From JAOAPG01 sp963791575 (GTDB lineage: Bacteria > Acidobacteriota > Terriglobia > Terriglobales > Acidobacteriaceae), in contig CAWBSY010000022.1 of the NCBI GenBank assembly GCA_963791575.1, positions 310,001 to 374,000 of the forward strand: 64,000 nucleotides of DNA. The letters are read 5' to 3'. Position numbers and translations under genes: made by a program. Below, piece by piece: positions 17,814-26,903 of this stretch (the stretch's first letter is position 1; the number at the start of each line of letters is the position of its first letter). A model generated the notes under the pieces. That model saw only the letters and a list, made by a program, of their open reading frames with translations, had not been told where the DNA came from and searched no databases.

Positions 17814-17900
17814 TGGTGCCATCGAAGGGACTCGAACCCCCACACCCTTGCGAGTACATGGACCTGAACCATGCGCGTCTGCCAATTCCGCCACGATGGC
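17814..17900 (-). tRNA. tRNA-Leu (anticodon CAG)
   Basis: On the minus strand the acceptor GCCATCG pairs perfectly with CGATGGC. The D region has GGCGGAATTGGCAGACGC. The anticodon stem CATGG/CCATG closes TTCAGGT, giving anticodon CAG. A long variable arm is present, as in class II tRNAs. The T arm is GGGGGTTCGAGTCCC, and CCA is encoded (17814-17816). Confidence 0.95.
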
Positions 17901-18123
17901 AATCTCTATTGCAGAGCGACCTGTGTTCGGTCGCCATTCAGGCAAGGACAACAGTTAGTATTCTACAGCGGTGCTGCGGGCTGTCAAATTGCGACTACTC
18001 GATTCAACTCTGGCAACGTTTGCTCTTTTGCTCTGCAGCGTTTCAGTGAAGCGTATGCGTAGTGTATGCTGCTCAACAGACCCCAAGAATCATTCCATCT
18101 GACATTTCAGTAACCCAACACAC

Positions 18124-18348
18124 ATGGAACACGCCCGAGATCTTTCCCACGACGTTACCACTCATTTGCGCAAACTTGCTCACGACCTGAGCAACGCTTT
18201 GGAAACAATTCTGCAAGCCTCTTATTTGCTGGGCCAGAGAGAGATGGATCCAACCAGCAAGAAATGGGCGCAAATGATCGACACAGCCTCACAAGACGCA
18301 GCGCGGGTGAATCGAGAAATTAGAGAGGTCCTGAAATCACAGAAATGA
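18124..18348 (+). CDS. Small helical protein resembling a histidine-kinase DHp domain
   Basis: 74 aa. The central segment LRKLAHDLSNALETILQASY resembles the H-box helix of sensor histidine kinases (pattern HDLxNxLxxI), and the rest (KWAQMIDTASQDAARVNREI) reads like the second helix of a dimerisation/phosphotransfer hairpin. There is no catalytic ATPase domain and no membrane or sensor part. Possible roles are a free phosphotransfer or dimerisation partner; this is an inference from one motif. It is flanked by tRNA-Leu and, convergently, OsmC. Confidence 0.6.
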   Translation: MEHARDLSHDVTTHLRKLAHDLSNALETILQASYLLGQREMDPTSKKWAQMIDTASQDAARVNREIREVLKSQK

Positions 18349-18411
18349 GTGACAGGTAAGACAATCTTAGCCTAAGGAGCTTGTATGTTTTGCCTCGCAC
18401 TCAGCATAACT

Positions 18412-18433
18412 GGCTCTTGGAAACCCAAGAGCC
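18412..18433. terminator. Stem-loop between convergent genes
   Basis: The perfect nine-base stem GGCTCTTGG/CCAAGAGCC has the four-base loop AAAC. It sits between the DHp-like gene and osmC, which converge. It lacks a run of T on either side, so it may be a non-canonical terminator or a simple mRNA-end hairpin. Confidence 0.4.
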
Positions 18434-18455
18434 TAGCGCCTAAAGCCTGATCCAG

Positions 18456-18881
18456 TTATCCTTCCAGTTTCGCCGTCATGCTGATATCAGCTTTCAGGAC
18501 CTTGGAAACAGGGCATCCACTCTTCGCATCGCTTGCCGCTTTTTGGAATGCTGCATCATCCGCACCCGGAACTTTGCCAACAACATCCAGATGAACTTTC
18601 GTGATCGTCCATCCGGCGTCCAGCTTTTCCATAGTGAGAGTAGCGGCCGTTTCAATACTGGAGGGAGTGAACTTGGCAGCACCGAGTTGGGCGGAAAGTG
18701 CCATGGAGAAGCAGGCAGCGTGCGCCGCTGCGATCAGTTCTTCCGGATTGGTACCGGGAGTGTTTTCAAATCTTGTAGTGAAGGAATAAGGGGTACTGTT
18801 CAATACGCCACTGCTTGAGGAAACCGCGCCTTTGCCATCTTTGAGTCCGCCCTTCCAGACTGCACTTGCCTTGCGTTCCAT
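18456..18881 (-). CDS. OsmC family peroxiredoxin
   Basis: Thiol peroxidase of the OsmC/Ohr superfamily that reduces organic hydroperoxides. 141 aa from the ATG at 18881, which has a GGAG Shine-Dalgarno eight bases upstream; an upstream in-frame start at 18920 is less likely. The N-terminus MERKASAVWKGGLKDGKG is typical of OsmC. The two redox cysteines are in AAAHAACFSMALS and SGCPVSKVL. Length is normal. It is on the same strand as, and just downstream of, the zinc-ribbon gene. Confidence 0.9.
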   Translation of the reverse strand: MERKASAVWKGGLKDGKGAVSSSSGVLNSTPYSFTTRFENTPGTNPEELIAAAHAACFSMALSAQLGAAKFTPSSIETAATLTMEKLDAGWTITKVHLDVVGKVPGADDAAFQKAASDAKSGCPVSKVLKADISMTAKLEG

Positions 18882-18973
18882 TGATTGATTTCTCCGGTAA
18901 TGAATTGGTTTCAACGTCATTGTAGCCGGAGAAGTGGATCAGTGTCAGCGAGGCGATTGTCAGGATGAGCTAT

Positions 18974-19168
18974 TTAATAAAAATCCGAACAACTCAAATA
19001 AAAGCCGCATTGTGTGCAGCTGAGCTTGCAGCGATGCTCTTTGAGTTGCGCCGAACAGTTGGGGCAGAAATTCGCTGGATTCTTCGGCTTCGCATTTACT
19101 GAGCTTTTATCAGGAGGAAGGCTATCTGGATCGATCAAGGACATGCTGCCAAAAAATATCATCGTCAT
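18974..19168 (-). CDS. Small zinc-ribbon protein
   Basis: 64 aa. The C-terminal half carries two CxxC knuckles, FCPNCSAQL and SCTQCGFYL, joined by the conserved EHRCKL, and the protein ends LSCSDFY. I recall short acidobacterial proteins with the same HRCK...CxxCGxYxSCSDFY ending. The N-terminus varies and a start at the ATG at 19144 is possible. The function is unknown; nucleic-acid or protein binding is the usual role of such ribbons. Confidence 0.7.
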   Translation of the reverse strand: MTMIFFGSMSLIDPDSLPPDKSSVNAKPKNPANFCPNCSAQLKEHRCKLSCTQCGFYLSCSDFY

Positions 19169-19223
19169 CCGCAGAGGGCAATTGGGGACTCAGATTCCGG
19201 AATCCAGAAGGTCACGCAAAGTT

Positions 19224-19829
19224 TTACGGGCGTAAGCCCGGCCACACAATCTCAAATACCTGGTCGATGAACGCTAATGTCAGCGGACCGCTTTTGATGA
19301 GCAACCGAAAATACAGAGGTCCATAAAGAATGTCGAGGATTAAATTAGGATCCAGATCAGACCGAATCTCCCCGTTTATGATTGCCTGTTTCAGCAATTC
19401 GCGTGCCTCCCGCCGGCGGGGTTCCACATAATAATTTTGGAAGGCTTCAAGCATCTCAGGCTCGGATTGCCCGGCTCCGATAACTGCTGCGATAACACGC
19501 CCCAGGGGACCTCCAAAAATGGACGTCCATCTCTTCATTTGCTCGCGAATCGCTTTTTCCACCGGACCACTTGGAGGAAAACTCAACTCCTGTTCGGCGA
19601 CTGAGACGAAAGCGTCCATCACCAAGCCGCCTTTATTCGGCCACCATCGGTAAACTGTTGCTTTGCCTACCCCGGCGTGCGCGGCAATCGATTCAATAGA
19701 AAGGTCCGCAAAGCCCGATTGCTTTAGCAGTTCGAGAGTGCTCTCCAGAATCGCCTTGCGCGCTTCTTCGCTGCGAGGACGGCCGGGACTTCTCGCGACC
19801 AAAGCGAGATCTGCTGCGTCTTTTTCCAT
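19224..19829 (-). CDS. TetR/AcrR family transcriptional regulator
   Basis: 201 aa repressor. The N-terminal helix-turn-helix reads ARKAILESTLELLKQSGFAD, then LSIESIAAHAGVGKATVYRW and WPNKGGLVMDAF (residues about 24-75), the TetR_N pattern. The C-terminal ligand domain resembles TetR_C of efflux regulators (QMKRWTSIFGGPLGRVIAAV). It is transcribed away from the RND efflux operon, from a 115-base shared regulatory region with a palindrome at 19859. It is therefore inferred to repress the pump and itself. Confidence 0.9.
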   Translation of the reverse strand: MEKDAADLALVARSPGRPRSEEARKAILESTLELLKQSGFADLSIESIAAHAGVGKATVYRWWPNKGGLVMDAFVSVAEQELSFPPSGPVEKAIREQMKRWTSIFGGPLGRVIAAVIGAGQSEPEMLEAFQNYYVEPRRREARELLKQAIINGEIRSDLDPNLILDILYGPLYFRLLIKSGPLTLAFIDQVFEIVWPGLRP

Positions 19830-19858
19830 TCGAGTATACTTTAACAGAATTTAAATCC

Positions 19859-19873
19859 GATACGGATCGTATC
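19859..19873. promoter_or_regulatory. Candidate TetR operator between the regulator and RND operon
   Basis: GATACG-GAT-CGTATC is a perfect inverted repeat of six bases around a three-base centre. It lies in the divergent region between the TetR gene and the RND permease. Size and symmetry fit a TetR dimer site. A second short palindrome, GTATAC, lies at about 19834-19839. Confidence 0.55.
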
Positions 19874-19944
19874 TCATCTACTATCTATTGACGTAGTCTG
19901 GCCGTCTTCTCAGTTTCGGCCCAGTTATTAAGGATTGAAGATTC

Positions 19945-22900
19945 ATGTGGATTGTTGCACTAGCGCTGCGTAGGCCATACACATTCGTCGTAATGGCGCT
20001 TTTGATTCTGATTCTTAGTCCCATTGTGATTCTGCGCACGCCGACTGATATTTTTCCCGAGATCAACATTCCTGTTATCAGCGTGGTGTGGAACTATACC
20101 GGCCTTTCTCCTCAGAACATGTCGGACCGGATTACTACTATCACAGAGCGTGCTCTGACGACCCTGGTCAACGACATTGACCACATTGAATCGCAGTCGC
20201 TGAACGGGATTGCTGTGGTTAAGATATTTTTCCGCCCGAACGCGAACATTCAGACGGCATTAGCCCAGGTCACCGCGATTTCTCAGACACAACTCAGACA
20301 ATTACCCACTGGTACAACGCCACCTTTAATCATTCAATACTCGGCCTCAAGTGTGCCGATTGTGCAAATTGGCTTAAGCAGCAAGACGCTGCCGGAGCAG
20401 CAATTATTTGACTTAGGATTTAATTTCGTACGAACACCGCTGATCACGATTCCCGGCGTGGCGATTCCATTTCCCTATGGCGGAAAGCAGCGCCAGATTA
20501 TCGTTGATTTGGATACGCCTGCACTACAGGCGAAACATCTGACGCCGGTGGATGTAGTGAATGCAATCAGCGCGCAAAATCTGGTGTTGCCCACGGGAAC
20601 CGCCAAGTTTGGATCGATTGAATATCAGGTGGAGTTGAACGCCAGTCCTCAGACCGTCGCAGAGTTGAATGATCTCCCGGTTAAGAGCCAAAATGGCACG
20701 ACTATTTACATCCGTGATGTCGCCCACGTGCGCGATGGTTTTTCGCCGCAGACAAATATCGTTCGCCAGGATGGAATTCGAGGATCGTTGCTCACGGTCT
20801 TAAAAAATGGCAACGCTTCGACTATCGATATCGTAAATAACATTAGAAAGACGCTGCCAACTGTAGCGACAACACTTCCAAAAGAATTGAGCATGAAGCT
20901 GTTGTTCGATCAGTCCTTGTTCGTCCGGGCAGCAATTCAGGGAGTGGTTCGTGAAGCGTTGACTGCGGCCTGCCTGACAGCGGCTATGATTCTGCTGTTC
21001 CTGGGTAACTGGCGCAGCACTTTAATTATTGCGATTTCTATTCCTTTATCGATTCTCACTTCGGTTATCGTGCTGGCGGCATTGGGTGAAACTTTCAACA
21101 TCATGACGTTGGGAGGGTTGGCTCTTGCAGTGGGAATATTGGTCGATGACGCCACCGTCGAAATCGAAAACATTGAGCGCAATCTAGGATTAAAGTCCGA
21201 GCTCAAAGAAGCGATTTTAAATGGCGCCCAGCAGATCGCGGTGCCTGCATTGGTTTCGACGCTGGCGATTTGTATTGTGTTCGTGCCCATGTTCTTTCTT
21301 ACAGGCGTGGCACGGTATCTTTTTGTGCCGCTCGCGGAAGCAGTGGTGTTCGCGATGCTTGCCTCATACCTGCTTTCACGCACACTGATACCGACGCTGG
21401 TTATGTACCTGTTGCGCGGACATGAGCATGATTCGCACAAGGCACCGACTAATATTTTCGGCCGTTTTCAGGCGAAGTTTGAAGAACAATTCGAACGGTT
21501 GCGCCAGTCTTATCGCAACACGATTGAAGGAATCATGGAGCACCGCGGTGTTTTTGTCTCCGTGTTCCTTGGATTTTGCGTGCTTTCCGGCGTCTTAATC
21601 TTTGGTCTGGGAAGAGATTTTTTCCCGAACGTCGATGCGGGAGAGATGCGGTTGCATGTCCGCGCACGCGCAGGATTGCGAATTGAAGAGACAGCCCGGC
21701 TGGTCGATTTGGTCGAACAGGAGATTCGCCGTGACGTTCCCAAGAAGGATCTGAGCACGATCCTCGACAATATTGGGCTGCCCTACAGCGGCATCAATAC
21801 TTCTTACAGCAACTCCGGGGTGATCGGTACATCGGATGCTGAAATTCTCGTCAATTTAAATCGTGATCATCGTCCTACCGAGGAATATATTCACAAGCTC
21901 CGGGAAAAGTTGCCGAGAGAGTTTCCGGGCGTGGAATTCTTCTTTCAATCTGCGGACATTGTCAGCCAGATCCTTAATTTTGGACTACCGGCTCCCGTAG
22001 ACATCCAACTAATCGGGCAAGATTATGCGGACAATTATCTAATAGCCCAACAAATCGCGAATCGGTTGCGATATGTTCCTGGTGCGGTCGACGTTCACGT
22101 GCAACAGTTATTGAACAATCCGGGGTTATTTCTCGATGTGGACAGGGCGCGTGCCCAGCAGGTTGGGGTTTCAGAGCGGGACGTAGCTAACAATCTTCTG
22201 GTCTCGCTAAGTTCCAGTTCGCAGACTTCTCCAACGTTTTGGCTCAATCCAAAAAACGGCGTCAGTTACCCCTTAGCGATAATGACGCCGCAATACAAGA
22301 TGGATTCTTTGCAGGCGTTGATGAATACGCCGATTGATAATCCTGGCGTTACTGCACCACAAGTACTTGCTAATCTTGCCACAGTTCAACCGATCGCCAG
22401 GCCAGCGGTCGTTTCGCATTACAACATTGCTCCAGTGGTGGATGTATATGCCAGCGTGGATGGCAGAGACTTAGGTGGAGTGGCTAGCGACGCGCAGAAG
22501 ATTGTTGATTCATTTCAGAAGCAACTGCCGCGCGGTACGCAGATGGTGATTCGCGGACAGGTTGAGACGATGAAATCATCGTTTTTTGGGCTCTTAGTAG
22601 GACTGCTGATGTCCATCGTTTTGGTATATCTGCTGATCGTAGTGAATTTTCAATCCTGGCTGGATCCATTCATCATCATTACCGCGCTCCCAGGTGCTCT
22701 CGCCGGAATTCTGTGGATGCTTTTCTTAACGCATACCTCCTTAAGCGTGCCTGCACTGACCGGAGCAGTGATGTGTATGGGTGTGGCAACGGCGAACAGC
22801 ATTCTGATGATTTCCTTCGCCCGTGAGCGCATGGACGAAGGCCTACATCCGATCCAGGCGGCGATTGAAGCCGGTTACACGCGCATGCGCCCAGTGATCA

Positions 22901-23109
22901 TGACGGCCTTAGCGATGATCATTGGAATGCTCCCGATGGCTTTCGGCTGGGGCGAAGGCGGCGAGCAGAATGCTCCACTGGGGCGAGCCGTTATAGGTGG
23001 TCTAATGTTTGCAACCGTGGCAACGCTGTTTTTTGTTCCCGTAGTGTTCAGCTTATTTCACGGCAGGCGAGTAGATCGTGCGTCTTCTTCTTCCGTGGTT
23101 ACATCTTAA
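19945..23109 (+). CDS. RND efflux pump inner-membrane permease (AcrB/HAE-type)
   Basis: 1054 aa proton-driven efflux transporter, the usual length for AcrB-like proteins. The N-terminal helix is followed by FPEINIPVISVVWNYTGLSP, a hallmark of the family. The first transmembrane block has GGLALAVGILVDDATVEIEN, with the proton-relay Asp pair in LVDDATVEIEN, then PMFFLTGVARYLF. The second half repeats the fold with ITALPGALAGILWMLFLT, VMCMGVATANSILMISFARE and TALAMIIGMLPMAFGWGEGG. It is the first gene of a tripartite pump with the adaptor and outer-membrane factor that follow. Confidence 0.95.
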   Translation: MWIVALALRRPYTFVVMALLILILSPIVILRTPTDIFPEINIPVISVVWNYTGLSPQNMSDRITTITERALTTLVNDIDHIESQSLNGIAVVKIFFRPNANIQTALAQVTAISQTQLRQLPTGTTPPLIIQYSASSVPIVQIGLSSKTLPEQQLFDLGFNFVRTPLITIPGVAIPFPYGGKQRQIIVDLDTPALQAKHLTPVDVVNAISAQNLVLPTGTAKFGSIEYQVELNASPQTVAELNDLPVKSQNGTTIYIRDVAHVRDGFSPQTNIVRQDGIRGSLLTVLKNGNASTIDIVNNIRKTLPTVATTLPKELSMKLLFDQSLFVRAAIQGVVREALTAACLTAAMILLFLGNWRSTLIIAISIPLSILTSVIVLAALGETFNIMTLGGLALAVGILVDDATVEIENIERNLGLKSELKEAILNGAQQIAVPALVSTLAICIVFVPMFFLTGVARYLFVPLAEAVVFAMLASYLLSRTLIPTLVMYLLRGHEHDSHKAPTNIFGRFQAKFEEQFERLRQSYRNTIEGIMEHRGVFVSVFLGFCVLSGVLIFGLGRDFFPNVDAGEMRLHVRARAGLRIEETARLVDLVEQEIRRDVPKKDLSTILDNIGLPYSGINTSYSNSGVIGTSDAEILVNLNRDHRPTEEYIHKLREKLPREFPGVEFFFQSADIVSQILNFGLPAPVDIQLIGQDYADNYLIAQQIANRLRYVPGAVDVHVQQLLNNPGLFLDVDRARAQQVGVSERDVANNLLVSLSSSSQTSPTFWLNPKNGVSYPLAIMTPQYKMDSLQALMNTPIDNPGVTAPQVLANLATVQPIARPAVVSHYNIAPVVDVYASVDGRDLGGVASDAQKIVDSFQKQLPRGTQMVIRGQVETMKSSFFGLLVGLLMSIVLVYLLIVVNFQSWLDPFIIITALPGALAGILWMLFLTHTSLSVPALTGAVMCMGVATANSILMISFARERMDEGLHPIQAAIEAGYTRMRPVIMTALAMIIGMLPMAFGWGEGGEQNAPLGRAVIGGLMFATVATLFFVPVVFSLFHGRRVDRASSSSVVTS

Positions 23110-23157
23110 TTCATACTGGATTTGCTGGTATCAGGGTGGCAGGGCGCGAGGAGCGAC

Positions 23158-24364
23158 ATGACTCAAGAAGTTCTTGAACCGAGACCCGTAATGCATACTG
23201 AACCGGAGCGGCGGGTGCAGCCTCCGAAGAAGCGCCACGGATATGTGCTGGTCACAATTGTCATTGTCGTCCTCGCGATAGGTGCGATTGTTGGCGTACT
23301 CTCTCGCATTTCGGACAGCCACGCCTTAGCCAAAGAGACTGACGCTTTGGCGGTCCAGAGCGTTTCTGTTGTTCAACCAAAGCCAGAGCCACCGCAGCAA
23401 GAACTTGTATTGCCCTCGACTTTGCAGGCTTACACTGAATCGCCGATCTATGCTCGTACCAACGGTTATCTGGCTAAGTGGTACAAGGACATCGGCAGCA
23501 GGGTCACAAAAGGCGAGTTGCTGGCAGAAATCGAAACACCCGAGATCGACCAAGAGTTAGCGCAATCCCGCGCTGCCCAAGAGCAAGCTAATGCGCAACT
23601 GGCATTAGCTAAGACTTCCGCCCAGCGTTGGGCAAATTTGCAGAAGATGGATGCTGTCGCCCAGCAGGAAACCGACGAGCGAACCAGCACCTACACGCAA
23701 GGACAAGCTGCTTTGGCGGCGGCAACCGCAAATGTGCGTCGGCTAGAACAACTGGAATCATTCAAACGCGTGTACGCTCCCTTTTCAGGAGTCATTACTA
23801 AACGCAACATTGATATTGGCGCGCTAATCAATGCCGGCAATGGCGGAACTAATCAGGAGCTATTTGATGTTGCGCGCATTGATCCCATTCGCGTTTACGT
23901 GGATGTTCCCGAAAATTACGCGCCGTCCATTCGTCCAAGTGTTCGTGCCAACATTGAGTTGGCGGCGCTGGTTGGAAAGCAATTTACCGGAAACGTGGTG
24001 CGAACCTCGGATTCAATCGACCCAAATACCAGAACTCTCCGCACTGAGATTGATGTACCAAATCCGAAAGGAGAGCTTCTTCCCGGGAGCATATGCGCAA
24101 GTTCATTTCGCGCTCAATGTACAGACTCCCGGCTTATCAGTGCCGGTGAATGCTCTTTTATTCCGGGCAGAAGGCACGCGAGCCGCAGTGGTGGATAGCC
24201 AGGGAAAAGTACACTTGAAGCCAGTTGTGATTGGCCGTGACTACGGGACAGCAGTACAAATTCTTGGCGGTCTCTCGCCAAATGATTTGATTGTTTTGAA
24301 TCCCAGCGATTCTCTCGAAGAAGGGCAACAGGTACAGGTCTCGAAAGAGGGCGGCAACTCATGA
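23158..24364 (+). CDS. RND efflux periplasmic adaptor (membrane fusion protein), one frameshift
   Basis: HlyD/AcrA-type adaptor linking the RND pump to its outer-membrane channel. The ATG at 23158 has GAGGAG just upstream. A single N-terminal membrane anchor (YVLVTIVIVVLAIGAIVGVL) is followed by the lipoyl half-motif YARTNGYLAKWYKDIGSRV, a coiled coil rich in Ala/Gln (QSRAAQEQANAQLALAKTSA) and barrel segment VYAPFSGVITKRNIDIGALI. After GELLPG the frame changes. The continuation AYAQVHFALNVQTPGLSVPV lies one base over, explained by GGG instead of GG at 24085-24087. The joined protein is about 401 aa, normal for the family, and its stop overlaps the next gene. Confidence 0.9.
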
Positions 24365-25829
24365 GGTCGCGTTGCCTTGCGCTTGCTCTGCTCTTTTCGA
24401 GTGTTGGAGCGCACGCGGTTGGACCGAAGTACAAAAAGCCGGAAGTGACAATTCCTGCCAACTGGCAAACGCCTGCTCCGTGGCACGAAGCCAGTCCCGT
24501 GGACTCGATTCCTAAAGGCGCATGGTGGACTCTGTTCGGCGACGCGGAACTGAATCAGTATGAAGATCGTGCAATGGCCAACAATCAAACGGCCAAGGCA
24601 GCCTTCGCCCGATTGTCAGAAGCGCGCGCTTCGGCCCGGATCACGTCGTCGGGGCTGTATCCAGAGCTGGATGCTCAGCCTTCGGCCCAGCGCCAGCGGA
24701 TCTCTGGCAATCGTCCGTCTAATTGGTTCGGCGAGTCCAACTCTCGCCGGTTACTCAGAACGTTTTTACGATTCCTTTTACTCTGAATTATGAACTTGAT
24801 CTTTTTGGCCGAGTGCGGCGCAATGTCGAGTCGGCCAACGAACAATATCAAGCGTCGGCTGCGGATTTGGAAAATGTGCGACTGTTGGTCAGTTCAGATT
24901 TAGCAGCCGACTATTTTCAGCTGCGCGAAACCGACGCTGAAGTCGCGGTGGTTCAGCGCTCGATTGAATTTCAAGAACGAGGATTGAAACTCGTCCAGCA
25001 AAGACATGAAGGAGGAGCGGTTTCAGGCCTTGATGTCGCGCAGCAGCAATCGGTTCTGGATTCTTCTGATACGCAATTGTATTTGTTGCAGCAGCAGCGC
25101 GCGCAATACGAACATGCCATCGCATTGCTTCAAGGACTGCCAGCGTCCGAGTTCAAAGCTCCGGTGAAGGCTCTGGATGCGACTCCTCCAGTCATCCCTC
25201 TTTCGCTGCCTTCAGATCTCTTACAACGCCGTCCTGATATTGCCACGGCTGAGCGTAGTGTGGCTGCGGCCAACGCTAGAATCGGCGTGGCGAGAGCTTC
25301 GTTTTATCCCAGCATTCCTCTGAGTGGAAGCGGTGGCCTGCAAAGCCGGGATATCAGCACTCTCTTCAATGCGCCAAGTGCTCTGTGGTCGATAGGATTT
25401 AGCGCACTCGAACCTCTGTTTGCGGGAGGACGGTTGCATGGCCAACTCGACTTTGCGCGTGGTGTGTACGACGAAGATGTAGCAAACTACCGTGAGTCGG
25501 CACTGGTTGCATTTCAGCAAGTCGAAGATGCACTGGCGGGCTTGAATGCTCTGTCGTCGGCGTCCGAATCGCAGAAGCGGGCCGTTGATGATGCGGAACG
25601 CTCGCTCGCCCTGGCAAATGCACGTTATACCGGAGGACTGGTAACTTATTTGGATGTGATTACCGCTGAGGAACAAGCATTGACGAGCGAAAGACTGGCC
25701 ACGCAGATCATGGGACAACGATTAGTGACGTCAGTCTATTTGGTAAAAGCTTTAGGCGGAGGCTGGGATAGTTCGAGCATCGCTGCTGTCGGTGTGAAGC
25801 CAAGTTTGAAACAGGCGGTGCAACAGTAG
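24361..25829 (+). CDS. Outer-membrane efflux factor (NodT/TolC-type), one frameshift
   Basis: Outer-membrane channel of the tripartite pump. The N-terminus has a signal peptide and then VGPKYKKPEVTIP, the NodT-family opening, but the lipobox cysteine usual at this point is absent (AHAVGPKY), so it is probably not lipidated. The first frame runs to about SGNRPSN. The second frame carries on as LSPVTQNVFTIPFTLNYELD, LFGRVRRNVESANEQYQ, and includes RRPDIATAERSVAAANARIG and YLDVITAEEQALTSERLATQ. A missing base at about 24745-24760 explains the break. The joined length of about 489 aa is normal. It overlaps the adaptor gene by four bases. Confidence 0.9.
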
Positions 25830-25860
25830 TTCAGTACTGATCCTGCAATTGAGTACAAAT

Positions 25861-25892
25861 AAAAAGAGGAGCCGCAGTCGGCTCCTCTTTTT
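25861..25892. terminator. Bidirectional terminator between convergent genes
   Basis: A 14-base perfect stem reading AAAAAGAGGAGCCG against CGGCTCCTCTTTTT, with loop CAGT. A-run and T-run flank the stem, so it works for both the efflux operon (rightward) and the outer-membrane protein gene (leftward). Confidence 0.93.
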
Positions 25893-25921
25893 ATTTGCGA
25901 ACAGTTTAATCGAACGCCGAA

Positions 25922-26500
25922 CTAGAATCCCGAACGAAAGCTGTATCCAATTGAAATCGCGAACCTGGCAGCATGGTTCGTATTGAACTCACTATTATTG
26001 TGAATCAGATAGTAGTGAGCTTCGGGTCTGACAAAGACGTTGTGCCAGACATAATAGCGAATGCCTCCGCCAACATGGCCGACAAAATGAGTCGTACTCG
26101 TGTAATTGGTGCAGCCCGTGAATCCGCAATTAAGAGTTCCGTAAATACGGACATCTTCGGCACCGATTCCTGCCATCGCTTCAGCCTGCGCTTTTTTGCC
26201 CAGCTTCGGAGCCCAGATGCCATTGAAGTCAAAGAAAATCGGCCGGTAGGGAAGACCGAAATACGAATTTTGGCTGGCGCGCCACGATACTTCGCCCTGA
26301 ACGCCGAGCTGATGTTTAATCAGATAATCGGCACTGAAGGTGGGATACAATCCGCCACCCAACGACGGAGCCCCGGTGCTCGAAGCTGATGGCGCGGTAA
26401 GCGAACCGAAGCCTAGCGCGGCGTCAAATTCTTGTGCGTGAGCGGTTCGCAAAGTGACGAACAAAACGCATAAAATCGCGAGTAAAGTTAGTCTTCTCAA
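25922..26500 (-). CDS. Outer-membrane beta-barrel protein of unknown function
   Basis: 192 aa if it starts at TTG 26500, which follows GGGGGA and gives a clean signal peptide RRLTLLAILCVLFVTLRTAHAQ. An ATG start at 26575 would add 25 residues that do not fit a signal sequence. The mature part alternates hydrophobic and polar residues in eight or so strands (FGSLTAPS, LGVQGEVSWRA, FVGHVGGGIRYYVWHNVF), with a C-terminal aromatic strand ISIGYSFRSGF, like OmpA/OmpX-type small barrels. No function is visible. It is the only gene between the efflux operon and the EPS locus. Confidence 0.72.
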   Translation of the reverse strand: MRRLTLLAILCVLFVTLRTAHAQEFDAALGFGSLTAPSASSTGAPSLGGGLYPTFSADYLIKHQLGVQGEVSWRASQNSYFGLPYRPIFFDFNGIWAPKLGKKAQAEAMAGIGAEDVRIYGTLNCGFTGCTNYTSTTHFVGHVGGGIRYYVWHNVFVRPEAHYYLIHNNSEFNTNHAARFAISIGYSFRSGF

Positions 26501-26903
26501 TTGATTCCCCCAATTGTTTGAAGTCACTAGAGGTTGGATGCACGTTTCGGATTCATTTGGTCCGGCCTTCATCATTTACCATCGATTGTCCGGCTGCATC
26601 CCTAAAAGCCGAACCCCAAGCCTACCAAAAAGTTGCGCCCGGAAATTAGCAGGAACGTAAAGAATGGTCAAGGTCGTTCATTGTTGAAACGGCCCATTGA
26701 TATTAAAAGTGTTGCATAAAAAAGATACACAGCGAGTGCACCAAAGCAACGGAAGCGCTGAGAGATATCTCAATACTGAGTCTGAGCGCTGAAGGGATGT
26801 TTGTAAGTCGAAAGCGAGAAGGATAGCGCTCCGGTGACCAGTGAATACCAGACCGAAAGAGAGCTTCTGAAGAGCAGTTCAGTAACTATTCTGAGAATTG
26901 AGA
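26501..26903. other. Non-coding gap before the EPS locus end
   Basis: No supported gene, repeat or RNA. It contains the upstream region of the outer-membrane protein gene and the 3' flank of the EPS operon. I see no strong terminator at the end of the nucleotidyltransferase gene. Confidence 0.4.

Noticed and set aside
17798..18062. Plus-strand frames crossing the tRNA-Leu
   Set aside because: They are translations of the tRNA complement, not genes.
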